Assembly (NCBI GenBank): GCA_031284385.1
Contig: JAISZZ010000031.1
Span: forward strand, 1 to 12,391
DNA: 12,391 nucleotides
Direction of reading: 5' to 3'
DNA from: Treponema sp.
GTDB taxonomy: Bacteria > Spirochaetota > Spirochaetia > Treponematales > Breznakiellaceae
In this document: piece after piece, positions 1 through 6,623 of the stretch
Layout: every line of letters begins with the position of its first letter
Numbering within the stretch: position 1 is the stretch's first letter
Program-made: the position numbers and the translations under genes
The notes under the pieces: model-generated
Database searches by the model: none
Seen by the model: only the letters and a program-made list of their open reading frames with translations
What the model was told of the DNA's origin: nothing

Positions 1-96
1 ATCAGCGGCTAAAATAAGCGCCTTCCGCATTTGGGCGCGGCTGTATTCCCCCCGGAACGCAAAGGATGCAAAAATATTGGTACTTACTGTGAACAT
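1..96 (-). CDS. Possible 5' end of a leftward gene, unrecognised (partial)
   Basis: On the minus strand an open frame runs from an ATG at 96-94 off the left edge (32 codons), with a second in-frame ATG at 30-28. The N-terminal residues read MFTVSTNIFASF..., and the part after the second ATG reads MRKALILAAD. That is vaguely like the first helix of a TetR-type regulator, but it is too short to assign. No good Shine-Dalgarno sequence precedes either ATG. The support comes mainly from the strong promoter-like sequence just upstream (106-132), whose expected start point lies very near the first ATG, so the second ATG may be the real start. It could also be a chance open frame. Confidence 0.3.
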   Translation of the reverse strand, partial: MFTVSTNIFASFAFRGEYSRAQMRKALILAAD

Positions 97-105
97 TAGT
101 ATACT

Positions 106-132
106 ATTATATTGAAATCCGCTCTTTGTCAA
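106..132 (-). promoter_or_regulatory. Sigma-70-type promoter reading left
   Basis: Read on the minus strand, a perfect TTGACA (127-132) and a perfect TATAAT (106-111) are separated by 15 bp, somewhat shorter than the usual 16-18. A 10-bp palindrome TAGTATACTA (97-106) overlaps the downstream edge of the -10 and could be an operator. It would drive the possible partial gene at the left edge. Confidence 0.5.
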
Positions 133-203
133 TAACCCGCATTGCCTAATAATTAATCTAGCCGAAAAGAGACCACCGGGGCCTGACCATCCTCCTGAAT
201 AGC

Positions 204-243
204 GTCCGCGAATTATTCGCGTCAATTCGCGTAATTCGCGGAC
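204..243. repeat. Perfect 12-bp inverted repeat with internal TTCGCG repeats
   Basis: The arms GTCCGCGAATTA (204-215) and TAATTCGCGGAC (232-243) are perfectly complementary. The 16-bp spacer holds two further TTCGCG units (216-221 and 226-231). The right-arm sequence AATTCGCGGAC recurs at 403-413, about 160 bp downstream, as if the intervening segment were bounded by related ends. The function is unknown; candidates are a protein-binding site or the ends of a decayed repeat. Confidence 0.7.
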
Positions 244-311
244 CCATTTCTTGGGGTAGGTGAATTTTTTTGGGGGTGGCGGAAGACGGCGCGTAAGCGG
301 CGGCTGGAGAC

Positions 312-370
312 AGGGGGGACGGACGAAAAAGCGGCTATGCGCCGCAAAAGGTATGGAAATCGTCCCCCCT
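312..370. repeat. Long hairpin, 10-bp outer and 5-bp inner stems
   Basis: AGGGGGGACG (312-321) pairs perfectly with CGTCCCCCCT (361-370). Inside it GCGGC (331-335) pairs with GCCGC (341-345). A further pair, GGAAAT (355-360) with ATTTCC (385-390), straddles the right arm and would form a pseudoknot or an alternative fold. It lies upstream of yggS. No U-run follows it, so it is not a standard rho-independent terminator. Confidence 0.55.
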
Positions 371-472
371 CATTAACTTTAAGGATTTCCCGTCTACTGT
401 GCAATTCGCGGACATATTTTACGGTAATTGGCAGGGCTGGCACAGCGGGAATGGATTTTGATAGTATGGGGT

Positions 473-1168
473 ATGGCGGTTTTGGATAATGCGCGGCGGA
501 TTTGGGACGAGATTGATGAGGTTTGCCTGCGGATAGGGCGTGCGCCGCGTGATATTAGGTTGATGGCGGTTTCAAAATTTCAGGAATTGCCGCTGATTGA
601 AGAGGCTGTGAAGGCGGGTATCACTCTTTTTGGCGAAAGCAGGGTACAGGAGGCGGCGAAAAAATTCACTTGTTTTAAGGAACGTTATCCTGATACGGAG
701 CTTCACATGATAGGCGGCCTACAGCGGAATAAGGCTAAGAATGCCGCCAGTCTTTTTGATTGCGTGGAATCGCTTGACCGTGATGAAATTATCGGCGAAC
801 TGGGGCGTATAACGCGGGATAGGGCGGAAAATCCGCTGACTGTACTGTTTGAATTGAACTCAGGCGAGGAAAATAAATCTGGTTTTAGGACGGAGGACGC
901 GCTTTGCGCCGGTGTTGAGGCGGCGTTGGAGGCGGGCGGGCTTAATCCCAGCGGGCTTATGACTATGGCGCCTTTTACCGGCGATGAAAAAGCGGTTCGC
1001 GCCGCGTTCCGCAAACTTGTAAAGGCTCAAGCCAGGCTGCGGAGGCTTTTTCCTGAGCGAGGCTGGGATTGTCTTTCTATGGGGATGTCCGGCGATTTTA
1101 AGATTGCCATAGAGGAAGGCTCTACGCTGGTACGGATTGGCACGTCAATTTTTGGAGAACGCAGTTGA
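473..1168 (+). CDS. yggS: YggS/PROSC family PLP-binding homeostasis protein
   Basis: A 231-residue protein of the YggS/PLPBP family, a cytoplasmic single-domain TIM barrel that binds pyridoxal phosphate and buffers vitamin B6 and amino-acid pools without a clear enzymatic reaction. The PLP lysine is K35 in MAVSK, at the same position as in other family members. Other hallmarks are FGESRVQEA, HMIGGLQRNKAK, GLMTMAP and the C-terminal LSMGMSGDF ... GSTLVRIGTSIFGER. The ATG at 473 is preferred over the in-frame TTG codons at 428 and 458 because it puts K35 in the usual place and matches normal family length; its Shine-Dalgarno is poor. The last codon overlaps the next start (TTGA), implying translational coupling with the membrane-protein gene that follows. 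Confidence 0.95.
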   Translation: MAVLDNARRIWDEIDEVCLRIGRAPRDIRLMAVSKFQELPLIEEAVKAGITLFGESRVQEAAKKFTCFKERYPDTELHMIGGLQRNKAKNAASLFDCVESLDRDEIIGELGRITRDRAENPLTVLFELNSGEENKSGFRTEDALCAGVEAALEAGGLNPSGLMTMAPFTGDEKAVRAAFRKLVKAQARLRRLFPERGWDCLSMGMSGDFKIAIEEGSTLVRIGTSIFGERS

Positions 1169-1707
1169 TACGCCGCCCTTTTATGATTGTGTTTGCGTTG
1201 GCGTTTTTACTTGCCGCGGGCGTCAAACCGCTTGCGGCTCAGACTGAAGTGGTCGAGGAAATCGAATTTCCCCAATGGAGCAAGGATTTGCGGCGGGCGG
1301 AGATTGTTGCGTTTGGCACGATACCGTTTTCGTGGCTGGTTTCGACGGTTTGCATGGATATTTCACGCACTATCAATCATGGCGGGGATGAACAGTATTT
1401 GCCGTGGCCGCTGAAACCGGCGGGTGCACCGGCTATGACTAACGATGAATTTGTCATGACGATAGGTATCTCGCTCGGTATTTCCGCTCTGATTGCCGTT
1501 GTCGATCATGTTATTATCAAATATAAACGGTATAAGGCGGAAAAACTTAAATTGATGAATTCTCCGCGAGAGCCTATCACGATTAGGCGTCCGGTTTCAG
1601 GCGGATTTAATGACGATACCGGTTATACGGATACCATCACGGAAAATATTGATGCTGTAGAGGATGCTGAGGCTATCGAAGATGCCGTCCCTGCCTCTGA
1701 TGATTGA
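1165..1707 (+). CDS. Exported/membrane protein of unknown function, 180 aa
   Basis: No family recognised. The TTG start at 1165 is supported by GGAGA at 1154-1158, six bases upstream, and overlaps the yggS stop as TTGA. Residues 1-25 look like a signal peptide (two arginines, then hydrophobic to about 20, with a possible cleavage near LAA-QT). A moderately hydrophobic stretch follows at about 46-65 and a clear transmembrane segment at about 97-117. After that comes a basic patch (KYKRYKAEKLK) and an acidic C-terminal tail rich in Asp and Glu. This suggests an inner-membrane protein with a cytoplasmic tail, an inference from the positive-inside rule. It sits between yggS and the pseudouridine synthase gene in one operon, but its role cannot be deduced from them. 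Confidence 0.85.
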   Translation: MIRRPFMIVFALAFLLAAGVKPLAAQTEVVEEIEFPQWSKDLRRAEIVAFGTIPFSWLVSTVCMDISRTINHGGDEQYLPWPLKPAGAPAMTNDEFVMTIGISLGISALIAVVDHVIIKYKRYKAEKLKLMNSPREPITIRRPVSGGFNDDTGYTDTITENIDAVEDAEAIEDAVPASDD

Positions 1708-1724
1708 AATTTGAGGGGCGGGTT

Positions 1725-2627
1725 ATGGGCGATTATCACGGGATTGTAAATTTGTCCGCCGAAAATGCGAGGCTTGACCGCTATATCGCGGAAGGTTTGC
1801 GTCTTATGCGCCGTTCTCAGATTAAGACTAGGGGAATGATGGCGGTGGTGAACGGTAAGAGTGTGAAAGTATCGCGGCTTGTCAAAAACGGCGATGAATT
1901 GAAACTGAGCTGGGAAGATCCGCCGCCTTGCCGTCTGATTCCGCAAAATATTCCGTTGAATATTGTATACGAGGACAGCAGGGTGATAGTGGTGAACAAG
2001 CCGCGGGGCTTGGTTGTCCACCCCGGCGCGGGCAACATGAATGGGACGCTGGCAAACGCGCTTTTGTGGCGGCTGAACCAAAAAAAGGGGGTAAATGTTG
2101 ATTTTACCGGTTCGCTTCGCCCGTTCATCGTCCACCGGTTGGACAAGGATACGTCCGGTCTCATAATAGCTGCGTGGGACAGCGAGGCGCTCTCTTTTTT
2201 GGCGGATCAGTTCAAGGCGAGAACCGTCCGCAAAATCTACGCGGCTATTGTCAGAGGCTGCCCTGCCGAAAGGCGTGGGGTGATTTCGTTGAACATTGTT
2301 CGGGACAGGAAAGACCGCAAGCGGTTTACAGTTTCAAAGGATGAGGGAAAAAGCGCCGTTACCTACTACCGCGTTGTGCGCGGCGCGGCGGACTGCTCGC
2401 TGCTGGCTCTCCGCCCAAAGACGGGCAGAACACACCAGCTTCGCGTTCACCTGCGGTCGATGGGGCATCCTATTATAGGCGACCCACTGTACGGTTATTC
2501 GGATAAACAGGGCGCGGGACTTGCCCTTCATGCAAAACAACTGGAACTAATCCTGCCGGACAATAAAATCCGCTCATGTTTTCGGACAAAGTTACCGGAA
2601 CGGTTTAAGGCTATAATGCGCGGGTGA
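1725..2627 (+). CDS. rluD: RluA/RluD-family 23S rRNA pseudouridine synthase
   Basis: A 300-residue cytoplasmic enzyme that isomerises uridine to pseudouridine in structured RNA, most likely 23S rRNA; the exact target cannot be read from sequence. An N-terminal S4 RNA-binding domain (about 15-62, LDRYIAEGLRLMRRSQI...VNGKSVKVS) is followed by the RluA catalytic domain. It contains VVNKPRGLVVHPG (89-101), HRLDKDTSGL with catalytic Asp140, and RPKTGRTHQLRVHL (230-243) followed by GHPIIGDPLYG. I choose the ATG at 1725 because GAGGGG (1713-1718) stands six bases upstream. An in-frame TTG at 1704 overlaps the previous stop but has no Shine-Dalgarno. It is the last gene of the yggS operon; the symbol is by similarity to RluD and could be another RluA paralogue. 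Confidence 0.93.
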   Translation: MGDYHGIVNLSAENARLDRYIAEGLRLMRRSQIKTRGMMAVVNGKSVKVSRLVKNGDELKLSWEDPPPCRLIPQNIPLNIVYEDSRVIVVNKPRGLVVHPGAGNMNGTLANALLWRLNQKKGVNVDFTGSLRPFIVHRLDKDTSGLIIAAWDSEALSFLADQFKARTVRKIYAAIVRGCPAERRGVISLNIVRDRKDRKRFTVSKDEGKSAVTYYRVVRGAADCSLLALRPKTGRTHQLRVHLRSMGHPIIGDPLYGYSDKQGAGLALHAKQLELILPDNKIRSCFRTKLPERFKAIMRG

Positions 2628-2674
2628 TGGCCGGATATGTCTACTGTTAATTGTATTCAAGGTATGGTACAATG

Positions 2675-2789
2675 GGCTTGTTCAAAAATAGCATTAGCCG
2701 CGGCTTTTGAGTGAAACTATGAGGTAACGCTGATTAACTTGAGGCCGTGCCGGCGCAATCAGCGCTCCCATAAGGTTCTTGAACAAGTC
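2675..2789. mobile_element. Palindromic repeat element, copy A (chimeric)
   Basis: A 115-bp element begins GGCTTGTTCAAAAA and ends GGTTCTTGAACAAGTC, the same right end as the copy inside tsaB (6889-7006) and the copy at 8378. Its middle differs from both. Positions about 2722-2776 resemble the separate element at 8236-8302 (shared CGCTGATTAACTTGA and ATCAGCGCT.CCCATAAGG). This copy is thus a mosaic of two repeat types. The flanks (CAATG and CCATT) are not convincing target duplications. It ends 28 bp before the CHASE2 gene, so it lies in or beside that gene's 5' untranslated region, and a TTG inside it (2779) could extend that gene's frame. Confidence 0.7.
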
Positions 2790-2817
2790 CCATTACTATG
2801 TTTATTTATTAAGGCCG

Positions 2818-5283
2818 ATGACTCCAAAAAAAACAGAAAAAAACAAGCCGCATACTACGGTTAAACGCGGATTTAAACAATCATTACAACGTTTGGCGGT
2901 TTCGTTACTCGCGGCGTTCATAACGCTTTATACTGCGATATATTTTTTATCCGCTCCTAGGCTTGGCGCTCATTACGATTTCTTGATGTGGCTGCGGCCT
3001 AAGTTACAAGTTCAGGGGGTGGAGGCTCGCGGGGGGGGTATTCCGGCTGAACGGGCGTTTGATCAAACGGCGGCGCGGGGGATACTTTTGATAGAAACCG
3101 GCGGCGGGGCGGACGGCGTTGACGGCGCTGTTGACGGTGAAAATGTTATCGCGTCCTCGACAGTATTCGTTTTGATGATGGCGCTTGCCGAAATGGGGGC
3201 GGCTTCTCTGTTGATAGAAACGCCGGTGCTGGGAGTTTCCGGCGGACACGCATTGAGCGATGCGGAGATTATTTACCATTTTGATGAAGAATTTAATGTT
3301 GTTGAGTCGAATATACGGAATCTGTTTGATGGTATAAGGCTTGGTTCTATCGCTCCGTTTGACGCATCCCGTTATGTGAATGATGTGATACGGCTTACCG
3401 AGCAAGGTAAAAACCGGCTCCTTTCCGCCGCCGTGCGCGGAGGTGAGGAGCAGTCTGAACAGCTTGAAAACGCGGCGGCTATATTTGACGCAGTGTACAT
3501 TCCGGGTGATCTTATGGTTGACGTGATAAGGCCGGAAACCGGCAAGCTGCCGCTCAACCGTTTATCTCGTCCCGTTTACTCGCGACCTCCTCCCGACAGA
3601 GATGGAAAAATCCGCCGCATAGCGCCCGTCCTGAATACCGGCAAAGGTGCCGAATACGAGTACGCGGCCTATACTGCGTTGAAAAAGGGATTCTCGCGGG
3701 CGCAAGTGCGCCCAACGAATGACGGTTTCGCTCTCGCGCTCGGCGGCAATGTATCCGGCGGGAATGCGCCGGCCACCGATGAACAAATATTTAAACTCGA
3801 CAGTAACGCCGCCCTGCTTTTTGGCATACCGGAAGGGGGATTGGACGCTTTTAGAAAAATAGAGCTGGCGTTATTTTTGGAATATTCCGAAGCGGATAGA
3901 ATGTTGTACCGGCTGCTTGCCGAAACGCCGGCGCTTGCCCAATACGCGGATATTTCCGTAGAAAATTATCCTCCATTTTTGTACGAACAATCGCGGATTT
4001 TGCGCGAAACACTGCTCGAAAATCCTGAATTGGAACTGCGTGAACGATGGAAACAATCACTCGGCGCTTACTATGATTCGCTCGATAAATTTTTTGATAA
4101 GGACAACGGCGCGGAAGTTAAAATCACTTTTTCATTTGACAAATTAATTGAACAGGAAAATCTCGATGACGCAGGCAGGGAGCGGCTTGAAACGCTGCGC
4201 GATGAACAGTTAGAAATGCTTTCTACTGCCCGCGAGTTATACAATGATGTTTCGGCGCTGCGTAAAAAACTTAGCGATGAATTAAGCGGATCATTCTGCA
4301 TTTTAGGCACGGCTTCGCGCAGCACAGAGCTGTCGGTCATGTTTGCAAACAGCATTATGACCGGAAACTATATAATTCCAGCAAATATTAAACAAATTCT
4401 GTTTAGCTCGACAGTTATTATTTTGATTTTGATGTTTTTAATGTGCAAAATGAGCATAATTTCCTCGTTTTGTTTTTGCGTTTTAATGACGGCGCTTACG
4501 ATTACCGGTTTTTCCTACAATTTTATTGCGAGCGGGTTATGGATAGACCCGTTTATTCCGGGTTCCGCTGCTGCGGCGGGCTCTCTTGTGTCTTCGTTAT
4601 TTGCCTTATCGTTAAAAAAACGCTCGGAAATAAGACTGCGCCATGCGTACGGCAACATCGTAAACGAGGTGTATCTAAAAAAAATAATTAAAAACGCCGA
4701 AAGCCTTCCTGAAAAAAAAGTAAAGGTAAAGTCCGCAATAGTGATGGTACGCCGCCCTGATCTTACCGTTCTGGAAAACAGTCCGGATGCGAAAAAAACT
4801 TCCCTGTATCTGCAAAAATTCAGAGCTGAAGTATGCTCGATTCTTATTAAAGCGGGAGGCGTTATAATTGGCTGCGAAGGTGAAAGGGTGGGCGCGGCGT
4901 TTGGTTCTCCGTTAGAGCGTTTTGTTTTTAACAAAACAGGCAAGAAAGAAAAAAAAGAAAATAATCCGGCAGGAAAAGCATCGTCCGCGTTAAGCGTTCT
5001 GTTTGACCGCTATTCATTTCCCGGAAAACTTTACGCCGGCATAGACTATGGGGAATGTGTATTTGAATACACGCCATTGACTGGCTACACTGCTTGCGGC
5101 AGCGCGGTATTCCGCTCGCGTATTCTTTCCAAGTTGGCGCACCGGAACAAAATAAGCGTTCTGATAAGCAAGGCGGCGAGCGGGCATATAGCGCCGTCCG
5201 CGATACGCGGTGTACCGGCTTCAGGCGGCGCGGACGGGAAGGAAAACGAGCTTTACTATCAGTTATTGTTAAAAGAAATATAG
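2818..5283 (+). CDS. CHASE2 receptor with degenerate class III cyclase-like domain
   Basis: An 821-residue membrane protein. One transmembrane helix (about 26-45) leads to a large extracytoplasmic region that reads as CHASE2: GILLIETGG near 88, VYIPGD and RPPPDRDGKIRRIAPVL (256-272), closing with SGSFCILGTASRSTELSVMF (490-509). A long charged helical insertion at about 345-490 is unusual for the domain. Three helices follow (about 524-543, 546-567, 577-598). The cytoplasmic part (635-790) aligns by eye with adenylate/guanylate cyclases (AGIDYGECVFEYTPLTGYTACGSAVFRSRI). However, the first metal Asp region reads VMVRRPD, the usual GD reads GE (688-689), and the transition-state Asn is Phe765. 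Catalysis is therefore doubtful and it may be a regulatory pseudocyclase. The ATG at 2818 is chosen although only a weak AAGG (2811-2814) precedes it; a TTG at 2779 lies inside a repeat element. Confidence 0.82.
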   Translation: MTPKKTEKNKPHTTVKRGFKQSLQRLAVSLLAAFITLYTAIYFLSAPRLGAHYDFLMWLRPKLQVQGVEARGGGIPAERAFDQTAARGILLIETGGGADGVDGAVDGENVIASSTVFVLMMALAEMGAASLLIETPVLGVSGGHALSDAEIIYHFDEEFNVVESNIRNLFDGIRLGSIAPFDASRYVNDVIRLTEQGKNRLLSAAVRGGEEQSEQLENAAAIFDAVYIPGDLMVDVIRPETGKLPLNRLSRPVYSRPPPDRDGKIRRIAPVLNTGKGAEYEYAAYTALKKGFSRAQVRPTNDGFALALGGNVSGGNAPATDEQIFKLDSNAALLFGIPEGGLDAFRKIELALFLEYSEADRMLYRLLAETPALAQYADISVENYPPFLYEQSRILRETLLENPELELRERWKQSLGAYYDSLDKFFDKDNGAEVKITFSFDKLIEQENLDDAGRERLETLRDEQLEMLSTARELYNDVSALRKKLSDELSGSFCILGTASRSTELSVMFANSIMTGNYIIPANIKQILFSSTVIILILMFLMCKMSIISSFCFCVLMTALTITGFSYNFIASGLWIDPFIPGSAAAAGSLVSSLFALSLKKRSEIRLRHAYGNIVNEVYLKKIIKNAESLPEKKVKVKSAIVMVRRPDLTVLENSPDAKKTSLYLQKFRAEVCSILIKAGGVIIGCEGERVGAAFGSPLERFVFNKTGKKEKKENNPAGKASSALSVLFDRYSFPGKLYAGIDYGECVFEYTPLTGYTACGSAVFRSRILSKLAHRNKISVLISKAASGHIAPSAIRGVPASGGADGKENELYYQLLLKEI

Positions 5284-5365
5284 CCCCCGCCGTTGGCGGC
5301 GCGAGGCTTCCATTTACTGAATACCGCGCATGAATCCTGCGGCTGGGGGAGGGGTATCTGCCGGT
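5284..5365. other. Short gap between convergent genes
   Basis: An 82-bp gap between the convergent CHASE2 and HD-GYP genes. It holds a short CCGCC-GTT-GGCGG hairpin just after the CHASE2 stop, and a CCCCCGCCG arm that can pair imperfectly with CGGCTGGGGG near 5340-5349. Neither is followed by a T-run on either strand, so I see no canonical intrinsic terminator. Confidence 0.4.
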
Positions 5366-6592
5366 TTAATCTTTGTTGGTCTCGTATATGTCGTTGAATC
5401 TTTCCGCGATAGTAATAAAAATATCGATGAGGGCGGGATCAAAGTGCGAGCCTTTACTTTCTAGCATTTTTTCTACGGCTATTTCGTGCGTCATCGCTTC
5501 TTTGTAACTGCGTTTCATGCGAAGTGCGTCGTATACATCGGCGATTGCCACGATTCTCGCGGAAAGCGGTATCATTTCACCTTCAATTTGGAACGGATAA
5601 CCTTTACCATTCCATTTTTCGTGGTGAGAAAGCGCGATTTCTTTTGCCATTGGATTCGGATAAGTTGAAAGAATGAATGCGCCGTTCTTTGTGTGTTCTT
5701 TCATTACCGTCCATTCCCAATCCGAAAGCGGGCCTTCTTTGTTAAGAATATCGTCAGGCGTGCCTATTTTGCCGACATCATGCATAGAAGCCAAAAAGCC
5801 GATATTATCGATGAATTCCACGTCAACAGAATCGTAACCGGGGCGGTTATACAGCGTCTTTGCCAAAACTTCAGAATAATAATTCACGCGGCTTATATGC
5901 TCGCCCGTATCGTTATCCTTCAATTTTGAGGCTTCCAGCAAACTCATGAAGACGCTCCGCAGCAGCCGCTTATTTTCTTCGGTAACATCGTCAAACATGA
6001 CGGTAAATTCCGTAGGCTCTTTAGTATCCATCTGGGTCGGAAATATATAAACCCGCGTAAATACGGTTGGGCGTTCACGCGATTTTATATGAGCCACGCC
6101 GCGCCATGAAAAACCGTTTACGCCTTTTAAGATGGCGGCGCGTATGGCTTTTACATCCTCAATTTGAAAATACTTTCCAAATACATCAAAAAATAAATTA
6201 CCGTCGAGATTAAAGAAACCGGTAAAAAATTTTTTGCAGGCAGGATTCGCGCTAATAATCCTAAAACTGTTATTGATACAAAGAACCGGAAATATACTTG
6301 AATAAAACATTGCTATAGGCGACATTTGTGGGTTTTGAACTAATTCAGAAGACAAATTTTGCGCCGGAACATCCCCGTAAGCCCTGTTATTAGGCTGCGG
6401 AGCTATAGCCGCGGCGTTGGGACGCAGCGTTTGTACACCGTGTCTCAAGGCCGTCGGTGAAGCGGCATGAACCGGTCCGGCAGATGCCATGACTGCGCCG
6501 CTATACGGATGCGCCGTATCCGTCCTGCCGGACGAAAAACCTGCTCCAGTGCTATCCACCGGTAAATTCGAACTTGCCTTTAAATCTGCCAT
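5366..6592 (-). CDS. PAS/HD-GYP domain protein, probable c-di-GMP phosphodiesterase
   Basis: A 408-residue protein with no signal peptide or membrane segment. The first 90 residues are Ala/Ser/Pro-rich and probably disordered. Residues about 95-205 form a PAS-like sensor (FPVLCINNSFRIISANPACKKFF ... FDDVTEENKRL). Residues 215-400 are an HD-GYP domain: DNDTGEHISR (227-235), HDVGKIGTPDDIL (271-283), KEH (298-300), HHEKWNGKGYP (323-333) and IADVYDAL (350-357). All the expected metal ligands and the GYP motif are present, so the domain should hydrolyse cyclic di-GMP (family knowledge). The ATG at 6592 with GGGA upstream is preferred to a frame opening at 6655 inside tsaB. It begins 31 bp after tsaB and is probably co-transcribed with it. 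Confidence 0.93.
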   Translation of the reverse strand: MADLKASSNLPVDSTGAGFSSGRTDTAHPYSGAVMASAGPVHAASPTALRHGVQTLRPNAAAIAPQPNNRAYGDVPAQNLSSELVQNPQMSPIAMFYSSIFPVLCINNSFRIISANPACKKFFTGFFNLDGNLFFDVFGKYFQIEDVKAIRAAILKGVNGFSWRGVAHIKSRERPTVFTRVYIFPTQMDTKEPTEFTVMFDDVTEENKRLLRSVFMSLLEASKLKDNDTGEHISRVNYYSEVLAKTLYNRPGYDSVDVEFIDNIGFLASMHDVGKIGTPDDILNKEGPLSDWEWTVMKEHTKNGAFILSTYPNPMAKEIALSHHEKWNGKGYPFQIEGEMIPLSARIVAIADVYDALRMKRSYKEAMTHEIAVEKMLESKGSHFDPALIDIFITIAERFNDIYETNKD

Positions 6593-6623
6593 TTTATTCC
6601 CACTTTTTATAATCACATAATTA

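Larger units (their letters stand above)
97..472. other. Gene-free region with several inverted repeats
   Basis: About 375 bp lies between the possible leftward gene and yggS. It contains the promoter above, the inverted repeat at 204-243 with a third partial copy of its arm at 403-413, and the hairpin at 312-370. A minus-strand open frame crosses 222-443, but its translation is low-complexity, has no recognisable domain and lies over the inverted repeats, so I do not call it. No convincing promoter for yggS is visible; a weak TATTTT lies near 415. Confidence 0.6.

Noticed and set aside
222..443. 73-codon minus-strand open frame upstream of yggS
   Set aside because: It crosses the inverted repeats, has low-complexity Arg/Pro/Ser translation and no Shine-Dalgarno or domain.
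2779..2817. TTG at 2779 as the start of the CHASE2 gene
   Set aside because: It lies inside repeat copy A and has no Shine-Dalgarno; the ATG at 2818 gives a normal basic N-terminus before the first membrane helix.
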